64,000 nucleotides of DNA from Paraburkholderia acidisoli (GTDB taxonomy: Bacteria; Pseudomonadota; Gammaproteobacteria; Burkholderiales; Burkholderiaceae): contig NZ_CP046913.1 of assembly GCF_009789675.1 (NCBI RefSeq), positions 682,001 to 746,000 on the forward strand. The letters are read 5' to 3'. The stretch's first letter is position 1; each line of letters starts with the position of its first letter. Below the pieces are notes generated by a model that had not been told where the DNA came from, did no database searches, and saw only the letters and a program-made list of their open reading frames with translations. A program made the translations under genes and the position numbers. Positions 56,793-64,000 of this stretch are shown in pieces.

Positions 56793-57833
56793 TTACTCGA
56801 ATCCGCGCGGATTCTGCTCCTGCCAGCGCCAGTGATCCACGCACATGCGCTCGATCCCGTACTGCGCCTTCCAGCCGATCAGTTTTTCCGCCGTGGCCGG
56901 ATTCGCGTAGCACTCGGCGATGTCGCCGGGGCGCCGCGCCACGATCTCGTACGGCACCGGCCGGCCCGACGCCGCTTCGAACGCCTTCACGACTTCCAAC
57001 ACGCTGTAGCCGCGCCCCGTGCCGAGATTGACGATGAAGCCTTCGCCGCGCGCCGCGAGCGCGTCGAGCGCCTTCAGGTGGCCCTTGGCGAGGTCGACCA
57101 CGTGGATGTAGTCGCGCACGCCCGTGCCGTCCACGGTCGGGTAATCGCCGCCGAACACGCGCAGCTTCTCGAGTTTGCCCACGGCCACTTGCGCGACGTA
57201 CGGCATGAGATTGTTCGGCACGCCGGCCGGATCTTCGCCGATCAGCCCGCTTTCGTGCGCGCCCACCGGGTTGAAGTAGCGCAGCACGGCAATGCGCCAC
57301 GACGGGTCCGAGATCGCGACGTCGCGCAGGATCTGCTCGGCGATCAGCTTGGACTGGCCGTAGGGGTTGGTCGCCGAAAGCGGGAAGTTTTCGTCGATGG
57401 GCGAGCTTTGCGGCACGCCATATACCGTGGCCGACGAACTGAACACGAACTGCTTCACGTCGTGCTTGCGCATCACGTCGAGCACGACGAGCAGGCCGTC
57501 GAGATTGTTGAGGTAATACTCGATCGGCTTCGCGACGGATTCGCCCACGGCCTTGAGCGCCGCGAAGTGGATCACGCCGTCGATTTGATGCGTGGTGAAT
57601 ATTTTCGAGAGCGCCGCAGCGTCGCGCACGTCGGTCTGATAGAACGTGACGGCCTTGCCTGCGATGCGCTCCACGCGCTTGAGCGACTCGCTGCGGCTGT
57701 TGACGAGGTTGTCGACGGCGATCACGTCGTAGCCGTCGTTCAGCAGCTCGACGCAGGTATGCGAGCCGATAAAGCCCGCACCGCCGGTGACGAGAATGGT
57801 GCCTTTCGTGCTTTTCGTATTCGTTGCGCTCAT
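56793..57833 (-). CDS. galE: UDP-glucose 4-epimerase
   Basis: 346 residues from ATG 57833. NAD loop [35 protein letters not shown] and the catalytic YGQSK identify GalE, with RYFNPVGAHESG and DYIHVVDLA late on. Interconverts UDP-glucose and UDP-galactose (or the GlcNAc/GalNAc pair) for surface polysaccharide. It sits downstream of a GT4 gene on the same strand, 29 bases away, so these two are probably cotranscribed. Confidence 0.96.
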   Translation of the reverse strand: MSATNTKSTKGTILVTGGAGFIGSHTCVELLNDGYDVIAVDNLVNSRSESLKRVERIAGKAVTFYQTDVRDAAALSKIFTTHQIDGVIHFAALKAVGESVAKPIEYYLNNLDGLLVVLDVMRKHDVKQFVFSSSATVYGVPQSSPIDENFPLSATNPYGQSKLIAEQILRDVAISDPSWRIAVLRYFNPVGAHESGLIGEDPAGVPNNLMPYVAQVAVGKLEKLRVFGGDYPTVDGTGVRDYIHVVDLAKGHLKALDALAARGEGFIVNLGTGRGYSVLEVVKAFEAASGRPVPYEIVARRPGDIAECYANPATAEKLIGWKAQYGIERMCVDHWRWQEQNPRGFE

Positions 57834-57862
57834 GCGATGGTCCCGTGCAAACGTTGGAAGCA

Positions 57863-59035
57863 TTAAAACGTCGATCCGGCAATGCCCTGGATCAGTTCCC
57901 GGTAGCGTTGTACCACAACGCGTTCATCGAATTCTTTTTCGATTTTTTTTCGTCCGCGCCCGGCCATAGCCGCCCGTTCGGCGTTGCCGAGGTTGAGCAT
58001 GCGCGCGAGCGCATCGGTGAGTGAAGCCGCGTCGCGTGCCGCGCAGAGCAGGCCGTTCACGCCCTCGGCGACCACTTCCCGGCAGCCCGGCACGTCGGTG
58101 GCGACGATCGGGCGGCCCATCGCGCTCGCTTCCATCAGCGTGCGCGGCACGCCTTCGCGGTACGAGGGCAGCACGACGCAGTCGGCGGCGGCGATATAGG
58201 GGCGCACGTCGGCGGTTTCGCCCAGGTATTCGATCACACCTTCGCGTTCCCATGCGGCGACTTCGTCGCGCGAGATCGCGCTCGGGTTATCGACGCCCAC
58301 CGGGCCGAGCAACTGGAAGCGCGCGTGCGGATAGCGCGCCCGCAGCGCGCGCGCGGCTTCGACGTATTCGCCCACGCCCTTGTCCCACAGCAGCCGGCCG
58401 ATCAGCACGAAGGTAAACGAGTCGCGCGCGGGCAGCGGCGTGAACGGGAAGTCGTCGAGATCGACGCCTTCGCCGTGCAAGAGGCGCGCGCGTTCGGGAT
58501 GCGCGAGCAGGTTTTCTTCGCGGAACGCGGTTTCGTCGTCGCGATTGAGAAACCAGATTTCGCGCGGGAAGCGGAACGCGAAGCGGTAGAGCCGCTTGGC
58601 GATCTGCGCGGCGCGGCTCTTCTGGATGAACACGTAGCCGAGGCCCGTGGTGACCGCGACCGAAGGCGTGCGCGCGAGCCACGCCGCGATCGAGCCGTAA
58701 ATATTGGGCTTGATCGTGTAATGGAACACCACGTTGGGCCGGAGCGCGCGGTAATGCTTGAGCAGATCGCGCAGCGTGCGCAGATCGTCGAGCGGATTGG
58801 TGCTTTTCGAGGCCACGGGCAATGCCACGCAGCGGCAGCCCATTTCCGTGAGCGGCTCGAACGTGCGGTCGCGCGGCGCGATCACGGTGACCCGCGCGCC
58901 CGCCTGGGTGAGTGCGCGCAGCAGGCCACGCCGGTAGGTGTAGATCGCCCACGCGGTGTTGCATACGAGGGCGATGTGCAGCGGCGAGTGACGGGAGGCA
59001 GGCGCGGCGGCGGTGCGGTCGGGCGATGAGTTCAC
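57863..59035 (-). CDS. GT4 family glycosyltransferase
   Basis: 390 residues from GTG 59035; no ATG occurs in the N-terminal part and an upstream GTG at 59113 is possible. Two Rossmann domains: LHIALVCNTAWAIYTYRRG at the start, VTTGLGYVFIQKS in the middle, then FVLIGRLLWDKGVGEYVEA and PSYREGVPRTLMEASAMGRP, the EX7E-type GT4 nucleotide-sugar site. Similar proteins (PglA/WbpH-like) add the second sugar to an undecaprenyl-linked acetamido sugar, which fits the WbpL/WbpM chemistry in the window. The donor may be UDP-Gal or UDP-GalNAc from galE. Confidence 0.9.
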   Translation of the reverse strand: MNSSPDRTAAAPASRHSPLHIALVCNTAWAIYTYRRGLLRALTQAGARVTVIAPRDRTFEPLTEMGCRCVALPVASKSTNPLDDLRTLRDLLKHYRALRPNVVFHYTIKPNIYGSIAAWLARTPSVAVTTGLGYVFIQKSRAAQIAKRLYRFAFRFPREIWFLNRDDETAFREENLLAHPERARLLHGEGVDLDDFPFTPLPARDSFTFVLIGRLLWDKGVGEYVEAARALRARYPHARFQLLGPVGVDNPSAISRDEVAAWEREGVIEYLGETADVRPYIAAADCVVLPSYREGVPRTLMEASAMGRPIVATDVPGCREVVAEGVNGLLCAARDAASLTDALARMLNLGNAERAAMAGRGRKKIEKEFDERVVVQRYRELIQGIAGSTF

Positions 59036-59289
59036 GAAAGGGCAGGGCGTCGTCGTTACGGGAAGCCGGGTCGTGCGGCGCGAACAAGGCGCGGCGGGTC
59101 GGGCCGGGCGCACATTTTAGCCGACGGCCACGCGCGCGCGGCCGCTCGGGCGGCCCGTTGCGGCTTGGACGCCGTTCCTGCACTGCATTGGCGGCCCCGG
59201 CTCGCGGCGTAAGATGTCGGGCTGCACGGGCAGCGTGTCTCGGCTACACTGCCCGCGCCCCTTTTTTGAATCGCAGCCTTTTTCCGCCG

Positions 59290-59661
59290 ATGCTTCGTTC
59301 CCTTGCCGCCCTGCTGATTTTCCAGTGCCTCGGCGAGAGCGTGTCCTACGTGTTCTCGCTGCCCGTGCCCGGTCCCGTGATCGGCATGCTGCTGTTGTTC
59401 GCCTTCGCGATGATGCGGCCCGCCGCCGCCGAGGCCATCGAGCCGACCGCGCTCGAATTGTTGCGCCACCTTTCGCTGCTGTTCATTCCGGCGGGCGTGG
59501 GCATCATGGTGTCGGCGCAGGCGCTGCGCGGCGAGGCGCTGGCCGTGATCGCGAGCCTCGTGGTCAGCACGACGCTCGGTATCGCCGTGACGGCGCTCGT
59601 CACGCGTGCGCTGTTGCGCCGTCAACGGCGCGGCATGACCGACGTGGAGAGCGCATCGTGA
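59290..59661 (+). CDS. lrgA: CidA/LrgA family membrane protein
   Basis: 123 residues with four hydrophobic segments. IFQCLGESVSYVFSLPVPGPVIGMLLLF (abridged: LPVPGPVIGM) and LLFIPAGVGIM are the family signatures. These holin-like proteins are linked to murein hydrolase control and, in several bacteria, to pyruvate transport. Overlaps lrgB at its stop (59658-59661). Not obviously related to the glycan genes on both sides. Confidence 0.94.
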   Translation: MLRSLAALLIFQCLGESVSYVFSLPVPGPVIGMLLLFAFAMMRPAAAEAIEPTALELLRHLSLLFIPAGVGIMVSAQALRGEALAVIASLVVSTTLGIAVTALVTRALLRRQRRGMTDVESAS

Positions 59662-60395
59662 ATCTGCCGCTGACGAAACTCGACGCCATCTGGGTTTATC
59701 TCGCCGCGTCCCCGCTGCTCGGGCTCACGCTCACGCTGGTCGCGTACCTCGTCGCCATCAACGTCTATGCGCGCGCGAAGCACAATCCGCTCGCGAATCC
59801 GGTGCTGATCGCGGTGGCGCTCGTCGTGGCGGCACTCAAACTCACCGACACGCCGTATCGCACCTACTTCGAAGGCGCGCAGTTCGTGCACTTTCTGCTC
59901 GGCCCGGCGACGGTCGCGCTTGCGTTGCCGCTGTATCGCCAGTGGGACAAGCTGAAGCGCGGCGCGCTGCCCTTGCTCGGCGGGCTCGTGGCGGGTTCGC
60001 TCACGGCCATCGTTTCGGCGGTGGCCGTGGCGAAGCTGTTCGGCGCCTCGCATCAGACGCTGGCCTCGCTCGCGCCGAAGTCGGTGACCACGCCCATCGC
60101 CATGGCGGTTGCCGAAAAAGTGGGGGGCATTCCCTCGCTCACGGCGGTGCTGGTGATCTCGACGGGCGTGTTCGGCGCGGTCACCGCGCGCTGGATTCTC
60201 AACGCGATTCGCGTGAAAGAAACCGAGGTGCGCGGTTTCGCGATCGGCGTGGCGTCGCACGGCATTGGCACCGCGCGCGCGTTTCAGGTCAGCGAGGAAA
60301 TGGGCGCGTTCTCGGGGCTCGGCATGGGGCTGAACGGCGTGTTCACGGCGTTCGTCGTGCCCGTGTTGCTGCCCGTGCTGTTGCGGTGGATTTGA
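59658..60395 (+). CDS. lrgB: LrgB family membrane protein
   Basis: 245 residues from GTG 59658, which overlaps the lrgA stop. About eight hydrophobic segments, with LLGPATVALALPLY, SVTTPIAMAVAEKVGG and GIASHGIGTARA-like (VASHGIGTARAFQ) family motifs intact. It works with LrgA as the second component of a holin/antiholin-like or pyruvate-uptake system in the inner membrane. Confidence 0.95.
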   Translation: MNLPLTKLDAIWVYLAASPLLGLTLTLVAYLVAINVYARAKHNPLANPVLIAVALVVAALKLTDTPYRTYFEGAQFVHFLLGPATVALALPLYRQWDKLKRGALPLLGGLVAGSLTAIVSAVAVAKLFGASHQTLASLAPKSVTTPIAMAVAEKVGGIPSLTAVLVISTGVFGAVTARWILNAIRVKETEVRGFAIGVASHGIGTARAFQVSEEMGAFSGLGMGLNGVFTAFVVPVLLPVLLRWI

Positions 60396-60509
60396 GGGCG
60401 CGCTTGAAAACAGGTTGGCATCGTCTCAGCGGCCGCTGCTCCTCGAAACTGCCGACCCGCCAAGGACGAGCGGTTATGATGTCCGCTTCGTCCAGAAAGG
60501 TGACTCAAT

Positions 60510-61661
60510 GTGTCCGAGATGAACGGCCCGACCACGCAGAGAAATGGCTTCCTGGATGGCTTGCGCGGTTGGGCTGCGATCATGGTTCTGCTGGCGCATC
60601 TGATTCGAGGCGTGGCATCCACGGCGGCGCCCGCGTTGAACAAGCCGTTTTTGCTGTTTCCGACCGACGGCGACTTCGCCGTGTACGTTTTTTTCGTGGT
60701 GTCGGGTTTTGCCCTGTCCTGGCAATACTTTTCGACGAAAAGCGTCAAATCACTCACGTCGCTGGCGGTAAAGCGCTATCCGCGCTTGACGCTGCCGATT
60801 CTCGCATCGTCACTGATCGGCTTTCTCGTGTGGCGCTCGGGGCTCATGTTCAATCACGCGGCGGCGGCGGCGGTCAATAGTCCGTGGCTCGATTCGGCCT
60901 ACGGCTTCACTGCGTCTTTTGTCGATTGCCTGAAGTTCGCGCTGTTCGACGTGTTCTTCAACTACGATCCGCAGCATTCGTATAACGGCGTGCTCTGGAC
61001 GATGAGTATCGAGCTGTATGGTTCGATGCTGGTGGTCGGTCTGCTCGCCGTATTCGGTGTGTCGAACCGTGTGATTGCCTATCTGGGCGCCGCGCTGGTT
61101 TGCGCGCTGATCAACAGTCCGTTGCTCGCCTTTGTGTTTGGCATTGTGATTGCGGACACGTATCACGCGCGCAGCCGGTTGCGTTCCGTGCTGGAGTCGG
61201 TCGCACCGTATCTCGCCGTGCTCACGTTGATCGGCTGTGTCGCCGCATCGATCTACACGCCTTATCCCCGCGACGCGCGTTTTCTTTCGATGCTAGCGGC
61301 GTTCTCGGTACTGTCCGTCTCGTTCTGCGCGCCAGCCCGGCGTGTGTTCGAGTGGCCGATATCGCGCTCCCTCGGACATATTTCCTTTCCGCTTTACCTG
61401 ACGCACATGTTTGTGTTGCTGAGCTTCACGTCATGGTTCTTCTTGACCCTCGAGTCGCATGGTCTCGGCAAGCAGGCGGCGGCCAACTATGTGGTCATGG
61501 CAACCGTGCCGCTTTGTCTTCTGGGCGCCATCGCATTTCTGCCTGTCGAATCCGCTTCGATACGCCTGTCGCGATGGTTCTCCCGGGTTTGTCTCGCGCG
61601 TGACGTTGGCGTGCTGAACCCCTCGCGCGCGGCCGCCTCTGAAACAAAGGGTCGGCCGTAG
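60510..61661 (+). CDS. OafA-type membrane acyltransferase
   Basis: 383 residues from GTG 60510 behind AAAGG; ATG 60519 is an alternative. Acyltransferase-3 family: FLDGLRGWAAIMVLLAHLIRG holds the catalytic His, FFVVSGFALSW and KRYPRLTLPIL follow, then about nine more membrane segments with LGHISFPLYLTHMF late in the chain. It acetylates or otherwise acylates a sugar in the glycan, probably on the periplasmic side. Another member of the same family follows 81 bases later. Confidence 0.93.
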   Translation: MSEMNGPTTQRNGFLDGLRGWAAIMVLLAHLIRGVASTAAPALNKPFLLFPTDGDFAVYVFFVVSGFALSWQYFSTKSVKSLTSLAVKRYPRLTLPILASSLIGFLVWRSGLMFNHAAAAAVNSPWLDSAYGFTASFVDCLKFALFDVFFNYDPQHSYNGVLWTMSIELYGSMLVVGLLAVFGVSNRVIAYLGAALVCALINSPLLAFVFGIVIADTYHARSRLRSVLESVAPYLAVLTLIGCVAASIYTPYPRDARFLSMLAAFSVLSVSFCAPARRVFEWPISRSLGHISFPLYLTHMFVLLSFTSWFFLTLESHGLGKQAAANYVVMATVPLCLLGAIAFLPVESASIRLSRWFSRVCLARDVGVLNPSRAAASETKGRP

Positions 61662-61742
61662 CCCGCGCGTCTCGCCTGTTACGTCGGTCTGCGCGTTCGA
61701 AGTGCGCTACCTGTCTGCTGCCCTATTCATTCTGAGGAATCG

Positions 61743-62945
61743 ATGCCTCTTGCCGGTTTTCCTGGGCTCGTCTTGCCCACGCTGATTGTCACGGCGCTCC
61801 TGTTTCTGATCGCGAAAGTCATTGATAGAAGATCGTCGTTTTATCGGCAACAGGTCGACGAGGAGTTGTCGGCCACGCGCTTTCATTCCATCGACGGACT
61901 GCGCGGATTCCTGGCGATTGCCGTCATGTATCACCACGCGGTGATCACTTATTTTTACTATGCGACCGGCCGTTGGGACGTGCCTCCTTCGAGACTCGGC
62001 ACCTTGCTCGGTCAAGGCGCCGTCGCGATGTTCTTCATGGTGACGGCGTTGCTGTTCTGGACGCGCGCGCTCAAGGCGCAAGGCCGCATGGATCTGCGGC
62101 GGTTCTTCTGGTCGCGCATTACCCGCATGGTGCCGATGTACGTGGTGTCGTCGGGTGCATTGATCGTCACGGCGTTGGCGCTCACGCATTTCCGCCTGAA
62201 TTACCCGCTGATGCAGCTTTTCAGGGATATCACGTCCTGGCTGCTGTTCACGCTTCCGGGGCAACCCGATGTGAACGGCATGGTGAACACAAAATACATC
62301 AACACGGTGTACTGGTCGCTGGTGTACGAGTGGGACTTCTATCTGCTTTTTCCGTTGATGATGTTCTTCGCGAACCGTCGAGGAAGCTGGATTCTCTTTG
62401 TGGTTTCGGCGTTGCTGATCGCCTGGCATTCGGTCAATAACGTCGAGTGGTATTTCCTCTATGGCGCGCTGACCGCAACGCTGCTCTTTCAGTTTCCGCA
62501 AATCAAGAATGTCTTGCGCGGCGTAGTGGGTTCATTGCTCATTGTCGTAATGAGTGCGGCGATTCTGCATGAAACACCAACGGCTTATGATCCCAGATAT
62601 GCACCGCTATTCTTTGGCATTTTTCTCGTGGTCGCATCCGGGAATTCGTTCTTTGGCATTCTCACTTCGCGGGCTGCGCGTGTTCTCGGGATGATCAGTT
62701 ATAGCGTTTATCTGACGCACAACTATCTTTTGTATCTCACGTTCCGGCTGGTCAATCACTTCCGGGATGTGCAGACTTTGCCTGTCCACGTGTTCTGGGT
62801 CATTACCGGTAGCGTTGCCGTCGTGGTGATCGGGTTGTCCGCCGTGACGTATCGTTTCGTTGAATATCCGTTCCTGAAAATGCGGGTACCCGGGGAGCGC
62901 ACGGAAAGTGCCTCGCCTGCGGCCATGTCGGGTTCGGCGCGGTAG
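61743..62945 (+). CDS. OafA-type membrane acyltransferase (second copy)
   Basis: 400 residues, with a GAGGAAT site before ATG 61743. An N-terminal hydrophobic helix precedes the family core FHSIDGLRGFLAIAVMYHHAV. Further motifs are AMFFMVTALLFWTRAL, RFFWSRITRMVPMY and MISYSVYLTHNYLLY; about ten membrane segments in all. Not a recent duplicate of the preceding gene: only the core motifs match by eye. Role as above, with acceptor and acyl group unknown. Confidence 0.93.
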   Translation: MPLAGFPGLVLPTLIVTALLFLIAKVIDRRSSFYRQQVDEELSATRFHSIDGLRGFLAIAVMYHHAVITYFYYATGRWDVPPSRLGTLLGQGAVAMFFMVTALLFWTRALKAQGRMDLRRFFWSRITRMVPMYVVSSGALIVTALALTHFRLNYPLMQLFRDITSWLLFTLPGQPDVNGMVNTKYINTVYWSLVYEWDFYLLFPLMMFFANRRGSWILFVVSALLIAWHSVNNVEWYFLYGALTATLLFQFPQIKNVLRGVVGSLLIVVMSAAILHETPTAYDPRYAPLFFGIFLVVASGNSFFGILTSRAARVLGMISYSVYLTHNYLLYLTFRLVNHFRDVQTLPVHVFWVITGSVAVVVIGLSAVTYRFVEYPFLKMRVPGERTESASPAAMSGSAR

Positions 62946-63071
62946 TGGATTCCTGCGTAACGCGTGCTTCGTTCGCTCAAGGCCGGGCCGCGCGGCGCTC
63001 CAGATTCGCAAGCCGCGTTCGCCAAAGCGGCAGATAGGGCGTGTTATCGTTCCGCCTTTCGTGGGAACAAG

Positions 63072-64000
63072 ATGACTCAAGCAAAAAACGGCGTCGGCAT
63101 CGATCGGACGATCACACTTTTCGCCCTGTTACTCGGGGCATTCGTCACGGTGACGACCTGTGTGGGCGTCTGGCGTTTCGGCTCGGCCACCATTTTCTGG
63201 GACGAGTGGGACGGCTACCTCGGCTTCTATCGCCGCATTCACGAAGTGGGTGGCGTCAGCCCGTGGTTCGAGAATCACGTTCAGCACCGCATTTTCACGA
63301 CGCGCGTGCTCGCATGGCTGGATATCACGTTGTTTCACGGCAGCCATGCCATTCTGTTTATCGGTGAACTGGTCACACTGGGCGGCGTCGTGTATTTCAT
63401 CGCTAAACGGAGTGCCGGTGCCGCTCGCGTGCTGGCAATCGGCCTTGGCGCCGCATTGCTGTATTCCTGGTCGCAATCGGAATCGCTGACCTGGGGTTTT
63501 GTTTTTCAGGTTACGTCGGCGTATTTTTTCGCTGTCTGGTCGATATACGCTTTTACGCGCGAAGAATGGTCTGCATACAGGCGATTCGGCATTGCGCTGG
63601 TCATGTCGATCCTTTCCGAATTGTCGATGGGAAACGGTCTCGGCGTACCGCTCGTTCTACTGGCGCTGACAGTGGTATTGCGACGTCCATTGAAGGAGGG
63701 CCTTGCGGCGCTGCTCATCGCTGTCGTCACCATTCCGCCGTACTTCTATCACCTGGCGCCCGCCGACGGCCCGCGGCCGGAATCGGAAGCGGGTTCGCAT
63801 CTGCTGTTTTTGCTGAAATTTTTCGCGTTGACACTGGGAAACCCGCTCTGCCAGATTAACGCGGCAATCTCGGTGAGCATGCTGGTCGGCGCCATGACGT
63901 TTGTCGCGAGCCTCGTATTGGTGGCGTGGCTCTGGTTGAGGAAGCGGGTCACCTGGTACCGCGGTTTTCTGATCGGCGTCTGGCTTTTTGCCGTGGCGTG
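63072..64000 (+). CDS. Multispanning membrane protein, possible GT-C glycosyltransferase (3' end outside window)
   Basis: At least 309 residues from ATG 63072, no stop before the window ends. A first membrane helix (about 12-35) is followed by a loop with W43-D-E-W-D47, then at least seven more helices. An acidic pair in the first extracytoplasmic loop is the hallmark of GT-C transferases that use lipid-phosphate sugars. Being beside the polyprenyl-phosphoryl-arabinose genes, it is a candidate arabinofuranosyltransferase. It could also be a flippase, ligase or unrelated protein; no named family was recognised. Confidence 0.6.
   Translation, partial: MTQAKNGVGIDRTITLFALLLGAFVTVTTCVGVWRFGSATIFWDEWDGYLGFYRRIHEVGGVSPWFENHVQHRIFTTRVLAWLDITLFHGSHAILFIGELVTLGGVVYFIAKRSAGAARVLAIGLGAALLYSWSQSESLTWGFVFQVTSAYFFAVWSIYAFTREEWSAYRRFGIALVMSILSELSMGNGLGVPLVLLALTVVLRRPLKEGLAALLIAVVTIPPYFYHLAPADGPRPESEAGSHLLFLLKFFALTLGNPLCQINAAISVSMLVGAMTFVASLVLVAWLWLRKRVTWYRGFLIGVWLFAVA

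Overview
This GC-rich window (third codon positions strongly G/C in the real genes) most resembles a Burkholderiaceae chromosome of the Burkholderia/Paraburkholderia/Caballeronia/Trinickia group. The basis is gene order recalled for that family: groESL with a CIRCE operator; thiD-like kinase and rubredoxin; yqgE-ruvX-pyrR-pyrB-pyrC'; then apaH beside rmlBACD-wzm-wzt and a wbiG/H/I-like trio. No search was run, so the genus is an inference. No tRNA, rRNA, transposase or CRISPR array was seen.

Region 1 (about 1-10.1 kb, minus strand) is a secondary-metabolite locus. It holds the first 1,800 residues of a hybrid NRPS-PKS (A-PCP-KS-AT-ACP, running off the left edge), an Sfp-type phosphopantetheinyl transferase, two TIGR04325-type putative methyltransferases and a JmjC/cupin-8 oxygenase. 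Its genes are separated by unusually long non-coding gaps.

Region 2 (10.7-22.5 kb) is housekeeping: CIRCE-groES-groEL-terminator, a ThiD-family kinase, rubredoxin, an Ala-rich protein that looks like a worn-down Hpt protein, yqgE-ruvX-pyrR-pyrB-pyrC' (PyrC' lacks its metal ligands), a PlsC-type acyltransferase and apaH.

Region 3 (22.7-41.9 kb, plus strand) is an ABC-transporter-dependent O-antigen operon. It makes dTDP-L-rhamnose (rmlBACD), contains hldD, a GT2, Wzm and a short Wzt, several large multidomain glycosyltransferases, a GT9-like protein, a WbpV-like epimerase, a WbpL-like initiating transferase and a WbpM-like dehydratase.

Region 4 (42-52.3 kb) looks like a glycan modification island: a GT61 enzyme, a 1,373-residue four-part glycosyltransferase, an NAD epimerase, an APS kinase translationally coupled to a sulfotransferase, and a methyltransferase. 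Four proteins in regions 3 and 4 that are otherwise unrelated carry a coiled coil followed by the same short motif, S-x-S-W-[RK]-[IV]-[ST]-A-P-x-R.

Region 5 (52.4-64 kb) carries what reads as a polyprenyl-phosphoryl-D-arabinofuranose pathway like the mycobacterial one: a HAD-UbiA fusion, DprE1, DprE2 and a GtrA protein. It also has galE, a GT4, lrgAB, two OafA-type acyltransferases and a truncated multispanning protein with an acidic first loop that could be a GT-C transferase. The window thus encodes a probable sulfated, methylated, acylated and possibly arabinosylated surface glycan. The Araf pathway and the shared motif are the two points most worth following.
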